From: Clostridia bacterium
GTDB lineage: Bacteria; Bacillota; Clostridia; Peptostreptococcales; Anaerovoracaceae
Direction of reading: 5' to 3'
Length of the DNA stretch: 6,285 bases
Assembly (NCBI GenBank): GCA_024682015.1
Contig: JAIKZT010000138.1
Coordinates: 1-6,285 of the forward strand
Below the pieces are notes generated by a model. That model did no database searches. It saw only the letters and a program-made list of their open reading frames with translations, and was not told the origin of the DNA. Position 1 is the first letter of the stretch. Each line of letters opens with the position of its first letter. Below are positions 1 through 5,442 of this stretch, in pieces. Both the position numbers and the translations under genes were made by a program.

Positions 1-402
1 GTTCCGTACGACGAAGAGGAAGCTGCCGCGACGACGATCAACAACTTCAAGAACGGAGACGTCGCCGCTCTGCTGCAGGCCGGCATCGACAACGCCACCG
101 TCAAGAAGGTTCTTGGACCGTACGTCATGAAGGCTGCCAACGCTGCCAAGAAGGTCGCAAAGGTTGCCAACGTGCTCGACAGCGCCACCATCGCCATCGC
201 GGGCGGTACCGCCATCGACATGAACGACTTCAAGGCGTTTGCCGCTGCGACCACCGTTGACGAGGCGATTGCCGCTGCAAAGGCAGTGGCCGACAAGATC
301 GGCTCCTTCTGCTACAACGATCTGATTACGAACGGCATCACGATCGAAGGCGGCTTCGGCGGCAAGACTGTCACCGTCAAGATCGTCCTCGCATGGGACT
401 AA
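1..402 (+). CDS. Alanine-rich protein of unknown function, C-terminal part (5' end outside window)
   Basis: Frame 1 is open from the first base to a TAA at 400-402, giving 133 residues. The frame has no stop upstream in the window and no ribosome site precedes the first ATG (127), so I read it as the 3' end of a longer gene. About one residue in five is Ala. The middle (about residues 43-58, AANAAKKVAKVANVLD) looks like an amphipathic helix, and another Ala-rich helix (about 82-102) follows. The last 20 or so residues are Gly/Thr/Val-rich, look like beta strands and end in LAWD. There is one Cys, in FCYND. Codons are strongly biased to gcc, atc, aag and aac, which suggests high expression. 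I recognise no family. A surface-layer or other abundant structural protein is possible but unproven. A GC-rich terminator hairpin follows it, so it is probably not in the pilus operon. Confidence 0.75.
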   Translation, partial: VPYDEEEAAATTINNFKNGDVAALLQAGIDNATVKKVLGPYVMKAANAAKKVAKVANVLDSATIAIAGGTAIDMNDFKAFAAATTVDEAIAAAKAVADKIGSFCYNDLITNGITIEGGFGGKTVTVKIVLAWD

Positions 403-446
403 TCCGATCGGCGCAATAGCTTAACAGGCTGAAATATCAAGCATTT

Positions 447-480
447 CCGGCCGGCCCGCAACCCGGGCCGGCCGGTGTTT
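447..480 (+). terminator. GC-rich hairpin terminator of the upstream gene
   Basis: A perfect 12-bp stem (447-458 CCGGCCGGCCCG with 464-475) closes a 5-base loop (caacc), 44 bases after the upstream stop codon. It is followed by TGTTT and then C, so the U-tract is short, but the stem is very stable. The last three bases of the right arm (473-475) are shared with the next inverted repeat, so the two hairpins cannot both form fully. Confidence 0.7.
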
Positions 481-483
481 CAT

Positions 484-504
484 CCGCCGAAGGCGGTTCT
501 TTTT
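484..504 (+). terminator. Small hairpin plus T-tract, terminator-like, nested in the inverted repeat
   Basis: CCGCC (484-488), loop GAA, GGCGG (492-496) is followed directly by TTCTTTTT (497-504), the layout of an intrinsic terminator. The stem is only 5 bp. Its left arm lies inside the left arm of the 20-bp inverted repeat, so forming one structure excludes the other. It may give a second chance to stop transcription coming from the upstream gene. Confidence 0.5.
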
Positions 505-531
505 GACAAGGGCTGTTCTTCGGCGGATGAA
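503..531 (+). promoter_or_regulatory. Candidate pilB promoter: perfect -35, weak -10
   Basis: TTGACA (503-508) matches the sigma-70/sigma-A -35 consensus exactly. Seventeen bases further on is GATGAA (526-531), which matches TATAAT at only three of six positions. The -35 sits in the loop of the 20-bp inverted repeat and overlaps the T-tract of the nested terminator; the -10 sits in the right arm of the repeat. Transcription would begin near 538, giving a leader of about 48 bases before the pilB start. The weak -10 suggests low activity or need for an activator, or that the match is chance. Confidence 0.4.
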
Positions 532-540
532 ACACCGAAA

Positions 541-561
541 GGGGGAATTGCGGCTTCCCCC
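541..561 (+). promoter_or_regulatory. 7-bp hairpin in the pilB leader
   Basis: GGGGGAA (541-547) pairs perfectly with TTCCCCC (555-561) around a 7-base loop. It ends 9 bases before the ribosome binding site and has no T-run, so it is not a terminator. If the candidate promoter is right it lies at the very 5' end of the mRNA, where such hairpins can protect a transcript from decay. That role is inference. Confidence 0.45.
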
Positions 562-570
562 CGAGAAGAT

Positions 571-577
571 AAGGGAG
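571..577 (+). promoter_or_regulatory. Ribosome binding site that sets the TTG start of pilB
   Basis: AAGGGAG lies 8 bases before the TTG at 586. No comparable site precedes the in-frame GTG at 475, which falls inside hairpin arms. The TTG start also gives a protein of normal PilB length. Confidence 0.8.
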
Positions 578-585
578 ATACATCA

Positions 586-2280
586 TTGAACGAAAGACTG
601 CTGAAACATCTCCTGGAGCATGGTCTGCTCAGCGAATCGCAAGCGGAGAGCATCCGCGAAGAGATCGCTGCGAGCGGGCGGAGCGCCAGGGAGATCCTTG
701 TTGCTCGCGCGCTGGTGCCCGAGGAGAAGCTCCTCGAGGCGCTTTGCTTCGTCTCGCGCCTTCCGCTCGTACGCCTCTATGAAAATCCCGTTCCCGCGGA
801 TGCCTGCCGGTTCATCAAGGCAGACGTGCTGCGGGAATATACCATGGTGCCGTTCGGCTTTGACCCCGACGACAGCGCGACGCTGCTCGTCGCCTTCGAC
901 GACCCCATGAACCTCAAAGGCCGCGACATGGCGGCCATCCTCAGTAAATGCCGGATCAAGCCCTACCTGGCTGCGACAAGCGACATCCTCATCACCATCG
1001 ACCGCTACTACGGCACCGAGGAGATGCAGGAGGCCGTTGAGCTTTATGCGCAGGAAAACATCCAGCCGGACGCGGAAGATCAGCTGCTGCAGGAGGACAT
1101 CAACTCTTCGCCCGTCGTCGTGCTGGTCAACTCCATGGTGGAACAGGCCGTGCGCCAGAGGGCGTCCGATATCCACGTGGAGCCGACGTCCGACAAGATC
1201 CGCGTGCGCTACCGCGTGGACGGTGTGCTCTATGTAACGGCACATTACGACATGCGCCTGCTGCCTGCCATCATCGCGCGCATCAAGGTCATCAGCGGGC
1301 TGGACATCTCGGAGAAGAGAAAGCCGCAGGACGGCCGCTTCTCCATCAACGTGGACCACTGGGAATACGAGGTCCGCGTGTCCACGCTGCCCACCGTTTA
1401 CGGCGAGAAGGCGGTGCTCCGTCTGCAGCGCAAGAAGGCTTTCAACCGCAACAAGAAGGATCTGGGCCTCACCGACGAAGATCTGATCAAGTTTGACAAC
1501 ATCATGCGCAAGCCCAACGGCATCGTGCTGGTCACCGGCCCGACCGGTTCGGGCAAATCCACCACGATGTACACGGCACTGTCGGAGCTGTCCCGCGACG
1601 AAGTCAACATCGTCACGGTCGAAGACCCGGTCGAGGCCAACATCGAGGGGGTCAACCAGGTGCAGGTCAACCCCAAGGCAAACCTCACGTTCGCGAACGC
1701 CCTGCGCTCCATCCTGCGTCAGGACCCGGACATCATCCTCATCGGCGAGATCCGCGACCAGGAGACCGCCGATATCGCCATCCAGGCGTCCATCACAGGC
1801 CACCTGGTGGTTTCCACGCTGCACACGAACGATACGGCCAGCGCGGTCACCCGTCTCATGGATATGGGCGTGGAAAGTTACCTGATCGCGGATGCGACCG
1901 TGGCCATCATCGCCCAGCGCCTCGTGCGCCGGCTGTGCCCGGCCTGCAAGCGGCCGCATGTGCTGCTGCCCCACGAGATCGCCTACATGGGCCTTACGCG
2001 GGAGGACGCCGAGCAGGCGACCGCCTTCGAACCCGTCGGCTGCCAGCGCTGCAACGGTACCGGCTATTACGACCGGATCGGCGTGTACGAGATCATGGAA
2101 ATCTCCCCGCGCATCCGCAACATGATCGCGGCGAGGGCTTCCACGGACGACCTGCGGAATGCTGCGCTTTCGGAAGGCATGCACACCCTGCGGGGGCGCG
2201 TCGGCAAGCTTGTCTGCGAGGGCATCACGTCGTTCGCCGAGATGAGCCGCATCAACCTGATGGATTTTGAGGAAGAATAG
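586..2280 (+). CDS. pilB: Type IV pilus extension ATPase PilB (GspE family)
   Basis: This is the hexameric cytoplasmic motor that powers pilin addition at the PilC platform. From the TTG start it has 564 residues, usual for PilB. Residues 1-65 or so resemble a GspE/MshE N-terminal domain (R4-L5 ... G13-L14-L15; LVPEEKLLEAL at 43-53). The N2 domain follows, with SDIHVEP at 194-200. The ATPase domain has Walker A GPTGSGKST (318-326), Asp box VEDPVE (345-350), Walker B DIILIGE (382-388) and His box GHLVVSTLHTND (405-416). The zinc-binding tetracysteine of PilB/GspE is present: C451/C454 and C486/C489. That tetracysteine, the length and the pilT-pilC-pilM neighbours favour PilB over PilT. A GspE of type II secretion is the alternative, made unlikely by pilT and pilM. 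All key catalytic residues are present. Several glycines and the final Gln of the c-di-GMP-binding MshEN pattern are not conserved, so ligand binding is doubtful. Confidence 0.95.
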   Translation: MNERLLKHLLEHGLLSESQAESIREEIAASGRSAREILVARALVPEEKLLEALCFVSRLPLVRLYENPVPADACRFIKADVLREYTMVPFGFDPDDSATLLVAFDDPMNLKGRDMAAILSKCRIKPYLAATSDILITIDRYYGTEEMQEAVELYAQENIQPDAEDQLLQEDINSSPVVVLVNSMVEQAVRQRASDIHVEPTSDKIRVRYRVDGVLYVTAHYDMRLLPAIIARIKVISGLDISEKRKPQDGRFSINVDHWEYEVRVSTLPTVYGEKAVLRLQRKKAFNRNKKDLGLTDEDLIKFDNIMRKPNGIVLVTGPTGSGKSTTMYTALSELSRDEVNIVTVEDPVEANIEGVNQVQVNPKANLTFANALRSILRQDPDIILIGEIRDQETADIAIQASITGHLVVSTLHTNDTASAVTRLMDMGVESYLIADATVAIIAQRLVRRLCPACKRPHVLLPHEIAYMGLTREDAEQATAFEPVGCQRCNGTGYYDRIGVYEIMEISPRIRNMIAARASTDDLRNAALSEGMHTLRGRVGKLVCEGITSFAEMSRINLMDFEEE

Positions 2281-2289
2281 GGGTCTGTC

Positions 2290-3360
2290 ATGCTCGATTT
2301 TGATCAACTGGTAAAAAAGGCGGCAGACCTGAAGGCCTCCGACATACACCTCACGTACGGGCTTCCCCCGACCGTCCGCATCGATGGCGTGCTCACGAAG
2401 GAAGAGCTGCCGCCGTTAAGCGACGCGGAGATCATGCGTTGCATCGAGCTGCTGGCGGATGAGGATCACCTGGGCGAACTGCGCTCGAACGGCGAATCCG
2501 ATTTCGCGGTCAGCTATAACGATCTGGCGCGTTTTCGTTGCAATATTTTCAAGCAAAAGGGCCACCCCTCCGCGGCGCTGCGCCTTCTGCCCATGCGCGT
2601 GCCCACGGCGGAGGAACTGCAGGTGCCTTCCGTCATCGTACAGCAGGCCGACAAGCCCAGAGGACTCGTGCTGATCACCGGGCCGACGGGTTCGGGCAAA
2701 TCCACGACGCTGGCGACTCTGCTCGACCACATCAACCGTCACTATAAGCGGCACGTCATCACGCTGGAATCCCCCATCGAATATGTGTACGAGAACAACC
2801 TGAGCATCATCGACCAGCGAGAGATCGGTTCGGATACGAAGAGTTTCGCGAGAGGCCTTCGAGCCTCCCTGCGGCAGGACCCGGACGTCATCCTCGTGGG
2901 CGAGATGCGCGATCAGGAGACCATGGAGACCGCCATCATGGCGGCGGAGACGGGCCATCTCGTGTTTGCGACGCTGCATACGAAGAGCGCGGCGGAGACG
3001 GTGAGCCGCATCGTCAACAACTTCCCGGTGGATCAGCAGGAGCAGATCCGCATCCAACTGGCGCAGGTGCTCGAATGCGTCGTGTGCCAGGCGCTCGTTC
3101 CCCGCATCCGGGGCGGCCGCATCGCGGCGCACGAGATCATGATCGCTACGCCCGCCATCCGCGGCCTTATCAATCAGAACAAGGAATTTCAGATCACAGG
3201 CACCATCCAGACGTCCCGCAGGCACGGCATGCAGTTGCTCGATGACGCGCTGATGGGGCTCATCCGCTCCCGGGAGATCCGCCTCGAGGATGCGCTTCCC
3301 GTCGCGAACAACGCGGCGCTGCTCGAGCAGACGCTGGGCAAGAGCCGGCGCGAGGAATAG
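2290..3360 (+). CDS. pilT: Type IV pilus retraction ATPase PilT
   Basis: This hexameric ATPase drives pilus retraction, and so twitching and DNA uptake. It has 356 residues, slightly above the usual 340-350. The N-terminal PAS-like domain carries KASDIHLTYGLPPTVRIDG. Walker A is GPTGSGKST (131-139), Walker B DVILVGEMRD (199-208) and the His box GHLVFATLHTKSA (222-234). The PilT-specific C-terminal motif appears as AAHEIMIATPAIRGLI (279-294), close to the AIRNLIRE signature needed for retraction. There is no tetracysteine, which separates it from PilB. In the Asp box the usual EDPIE reads ESPIE (160-164): Ser replaces Asp at 161, but the last Glu, which I take as the catalytic one, is kept. 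The ATG lies 9 bases after the pilB stop, with AGGGG (2279-2283) overlapping that stop, so the two are probably co-transcribed and translationally coupled. Confidence 0.95.
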   Translation: MLDFDQLVKKAADLKASDIHLTYGLPPTVRIDGVLTKEELPPLSDAEIMRCIELLADEDHLGELRSNGESDFAVSYNDLARFRCNIFKQKGHPSAALRLLPMRVPTAEELQVPSVIVQQADKPRGLVLITGPTGSGKSTTLATLLDHINRHYKRHVITLESPIEYVYENNLSIIDQREIGSDTKSFARGLRASLRQDPDVILVGEMRDQETMETAIMAAETGHLVFATLHTKSAAETVSRIVNNFPVDQQEQIRIQLAQVLECVVCQALVPRIRGGRIAAHEIMIATPAIRGLINQNKEFQITGTIQTSRRHGMQLLDDALMGLIRSREIRLEDALPVANNAALLEQTLGKSRREE

Positions 3361-3373
3361 GCCGGGTAGATTA

Positions 3374-3397
3374 ATTGTAATAAATCTGCAATACAAT
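3374..3397. repeat. AT-rich inverted repeat upstream of the pilC promoter
   Basis: ATTGTA (3374-3379) and TACAAT (3392-3397) are reverse complements 12 bases apart, in a notably AT-rich patch between two GC-rich genes. The right half ends 16 bases before the -10 box, where a -35 would lie, so it could be an operator. Six-base arms in AT-rich DNA can occur by chance. Confidence 0.3.
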
Positions 3398-3419
3398 CGC
3401 GGGACAAAGCGTGTATAAT
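3392..3419 (+). promoter_or_regulatory. Candidate internal promoter before pilC
   Basis: TATAAT at 3414-3419 is a perfect -10 box in the 99-base pilT-pilC gap. No good -35 lies at the right distance (about 3391-3397 reads atacaat), so it may need an activator. Transcription would start near 3426, about 34 bases before the pilC TTG. It would let pilC-pilD-pilM be expressed apart from pilB-pilT. No convincing terminator separates pilT from pilC, so read-through is also expected. Confidence 0.5.
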
Positions 3420-3447
3420 AGTACCGTGAAAGTATGTGCAAACGAGC

Positions 3448-3453
3448 AGGAGA
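3448..3453 (+). promoter_or_regulatory. Ribosome binding site that sets the TTG start of pilC
   Basis: AGGAGA lies 6 bases before the TTG at 3460. The earlier in-frame GTG at 3436 has no such site and would add eight residues not typical of PilC. The TTG start gives MPAYNYRA, which matches the usual PilC/GspF beginning (MPxYxYKA). Confidence 0.8.
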
Positions 3454-3459
3454 ACGTCA

Positions 3460-4680
3460 TTGCCGGCTTATAACTATAGAGCGATCACGAAAACCGGAAA
3501 GACCATCAAGGGAAGCATAGAGGCTTCTTCCGCCGATGCTGGCAAGGCGTCGCTGCGGAACGCCGGCTATGCTATCTTGGATTTTGCGCCTCAGACCACG
3601 CTCAACAAGGAGATCCAGATCCCCTTCCTCGGCAATCCGAGGGCCAAGCACCTGGCGGTCTTCTGCCGGCAGTTCGTGTCGATCCTGAAAGCCGGCGTGC
3701 AGGTTTCCGAAGTTCTGTCCATGCTCGCGCAGCAGACGGATAACAAGAAACTGCGCGACGCCATCCGCAGCATGCAGGCGGATGTGGAAAAAGGGCAGAC
3801 GCTGGCCAGTTCCATGGCTAAATTCCCGCGGATCTTCAACAGCATGCTCGTCAACATGGTGGCGGCCGGCGAAGAATCCGGTAATCTGGAGTCTTCGTTC
3901 AAGCAGATGGAGGTCTACTTCGACAGGGCTCAGAAGACGAAGAATTCAGCGCTGCGCGTCATGATGTACCCCATCGTGCTCATCGTGGTCATGATCATCG
4001 TGCTGTTCGTCATGATGACCCGCATCATCCCGAGTTTCCTCAAGAACTTCGAGGCCATGGGCGCGGAGCTTCCGGCTCTGACGAAGGGCGTCATGGCGGT
4101 ATCGAACTTTTTCGCTCACTGGTGGTGGCTTCTGGTGCTCATCCTCCTGGGATTGGTATTCGGAGGCATCCTCTACGGCAAGACGAACCAGGGCAAGCAC
4201 TTTTTCGGCGCGATCTCAAGAAAACTTCCGTTTTCCCGGAGCTTCATCCCCAAACGCGAGAGCGCTGTTTTTTGCAGAACGTTATCGCTGTTATTGGGGT
4301 CCGGCCTGACGCTTACGAGCGCCCTGCAGCTGTGCGCCAGCAACATGACGAACATCTACTATAAGGAAGCTGTGGAAAACGTGCGGACCATGGTCCAGGA
4401 AGGCTGGCCGCTCACGACTGCGCTCAATCAGACGGGCCTTTTCCCGGCCATGGTCACGAACCTGGCCGGCATCGGCGAAGAGACCGGCGACCTGCAGGAC
4501 ATGCTCGCCAAGACGGCGGACTATTACGACGAAGAGGTGGAGGCAGCCACGCAGCGCATGCTGGCCCTGCTCGAACCGATGGTCATCCTGTTCATGGCCG
4601 GGTTCGTGGCGATCATCGTGTTCTCCATTTTCCTGCCGATGCTGAACATGACGAAACTGTACGATCAGTACCTGCAATAA
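3460..4680 (+). CDS. pilC: Type IV pilus inner-membrane platform protein PilC (GspF family)
   Basis: PilC is the polytopic membrane protein at the base of the pilus; PilB and PilT are thought to turn it to add or remove pilins. From the TTG start it has 406 residues, typical of the family. It has the two-fold GspF (T2SSF) architecture. The first domain, about residues 65-190, contains AVFCRQFVSILKAG and AAGEESGNLE. The second, about 268-392, contains AVFCRTLSLLLGSG and GIGEETGDLQ. Three membrane segments are visible: about 170-192, 219-239 (after the WWW) and 374-394 (after the conserved LEP). The N-terminal 60 residues form the usual short cytoplasmic lead. It may have its own promoter in the preceding gap. 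pilD starts 3 bases after its stop. GspF of a type II system is the only serious alternative and is disfavoured by pilT and pilM. Confidence 0.95.
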   Translation: MPAYNYRAITKTGKTIKGSIEASSADAGKASLRNAGYAILDFAPQTTLNKEIQIPFLGNPRAKHLAVFCRQFVSILKAGVQVSEVLSMLAQQTDNKKLRDAIRSMQADVEKGQTLASSMAKFPRIFNSMLVNMVAAGEESGNLESSFKQMEVYFDRAQKTKNSALRVMMYPIVLIVVMIIVLFVMMTRIIPSFLKNFEAMGAELPALTKGVMAVSNFFAHWWWLLVLILLGLVFGGILYGKTNQGKHFFGAISRKLPFSRSFIPKRESAVFCRTLSLLLGSGLTLTSALQLCASNMTNIYYKEAVENVRTMVQEGWPLTTALNQTGLFPAMVTNLAGIGEETGDLQDMLAKTADYYDEEVEAATQRMLALLEPMVILFMAGFVAIIVFSIFLPMLNMTKLYDQYLQ

Positions 4681-4683
4681 GCC

Positions 4684-5439
4684 ATGATGCCCATCATTTA
4701 TGCCTTTATCTTCATCATGGGCTTGTGCGTGGGCAGTTTTCTGAACGTGCTGATCTACCGCATTCCGGCCGGCGAGGAGTTTGTGAAGACGCCCAGCCAC
4801 TGCCTGTCGTGCGGTCACAGGCTGGCATGGTTTGAAAACATACCATTGGTTAGTTACATTCTGCAGGGCGGCAGATGCCGTTCCTGCGGGGTGAAGCTGT
4901 CGGTGCAATACACGATCATAGAGGCGGTGAATGGCCTGGCCTGGCTGTTCACTGCGTTGCTGTATCATGGACAGCCGTTTACCTGCGCGCTGTACTGCCT
5001 TGCGGCCTCGGCGCTGCTGGCTCTGTCCGTGATCGACTGGAGGACGTTTACCATCCCCAACGGCTTTCAGATCTTTCTGCTTGCATTGGGCGCGGTCAAC
5101 CTCCTCGCAGACCTGGCGCACTGGCGGACGTACGTCGCCGGCGCGCTCATCGTCAGCCTGTTCTTTCTGCTGCTGTACATCGTGACGGGCGGCCGGGGGA
5201 TCGGCATGGGCGACATTAAACTCATCGCGGCAGCGGGGCTGCTGCTGGGCTGGCAGAAGATCCTGCTGGCGACCTGTGTCGGAAGCCTTTTGGGTTCCGT
5301 CATCCACATCATTCGCATGAAGAGGAGCGGAGAAGGCGCAAAGCTTGCCTTCGGACCCTATCTGTCCTGCGGCATCTGGATCGCCATGGTTTTTGGGGAG
5401 AAGATCCTGCGATCCTACCTTTCCATATACGGACTATAG
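4684..5439 (+). CDS. pilD: Prepilin peptidase / N-methyltransferase PilD (A24 aspartic protease)
   Basis: This integral membrane enzyme cuts the leader from prepilins after Gly and methylates the new N-terminus. It has 251 residues, usual for the bacterial family. The first membrane segment carries GLCVGSFLNVLIYRIP. The N-terminal cytoplasmic domain has the paired cysteines C40/C43 and C65/C68 (C-x2-C-x21-C-x2-C) of bifunctional enzymes, with the conserved ENIPLVSYI between them. The two catalytic aspartates are D118 (VIDWRTFTIPN, where IPD is more common) and D177 in GMGDIKL. About eight hydrophobic segments are seen. It starts 3 bases after the pilC stop with no clear ribosome site, so translation is probably coupled; a second ATG at 4687 is an equally possible start. 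The substrates (pilins and minor pilins) are not encoded in the window. Confidence 0.95.
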   Translation: MMPIIYAFIFIMGLCVGSFLNVLIYRIPAGEEFVKTPSHCLSCGHRLAWFENIPLVSYILQGGRCRSCGVKLSVQYTIIEAVNGLAWLFTALLYHGQPFTCALYCLAASALLALSVIDWRTFTIPNGFQIFLLALGAVNLLADLAHWRTYVAGALIVSLFFLLLYIVTGGRGIGMGDIKLIAAAGLLLGWQKILLATCVGSLLGSVIHIIRMKRSGEGAKLAFGPYLSCGIWIAMVFGEKILRSYLSIYGL

Positions 5440-5442
5440 AGA

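Larger units (their letters stand above)
473..537. repeat. Perfect 20-bp inverted repeat with 25-base loop
   Basis: Bases 473-492 (CGGTGTTTCATCCGCCGAAG) are the exact reverse complement of 518-537. The loop is 493-517. No T-run follows the right arm on either strand, so as a whole it is not a standard intrinsic terminator. It could be an operator-like site, an RNA processing or stability element, a degenerate mobile repeat unit, or one state of an RNA switch. The symmetry is read directly from the sequence; the role is inference. Confidence 0.8.

Noticed and set aside
127..402. Short gene starting at ATG 127
   Set aside because: The same frame is open to the left edge and no ribosome site precedes 127, so this is more likely an internal Met of a longer protein.
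421..449. Promoter from TTAACA at 421
   Set aside because: The -35-like match has no -10 at 16-18 bases; the region there is already the terminator stem.
475..585. N-terminal extension of PilB from GTG 475
   Set aside because: No ribosome site, sequence made of hairpin arms, no PilB likeness; TTG at 586 with AAGGGAG is better.
583..2349. Long minus-strand reading frame (588 codons) opposite pilB
   Set aside because: It lies exactly opposite a gene with full PilB motifs. Its His/Asp/Val/Arg-rich composition, with no domain, is typical of the antisense frame of high-GC3 coding DNA.
3343..3365. Terminator after pilT (CCGGC / GCCGG)
   Set aside because: Only a 5-bp stem with an 11-base loop and no T-run; it does not support termination between pilT and pilC.
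2416..3441. Minus-strand frame (341 codons) opposite pilT
   Set aside because: Shadow of pilT with no recognisable motif; codon bias explains the lack of stops.
4291..5307. Minus-strand frame (338 codons) spanning pilC and pilD
   Set aside because: Gln/His/Arg-rich shadow crossing two well supported genes; no motif.
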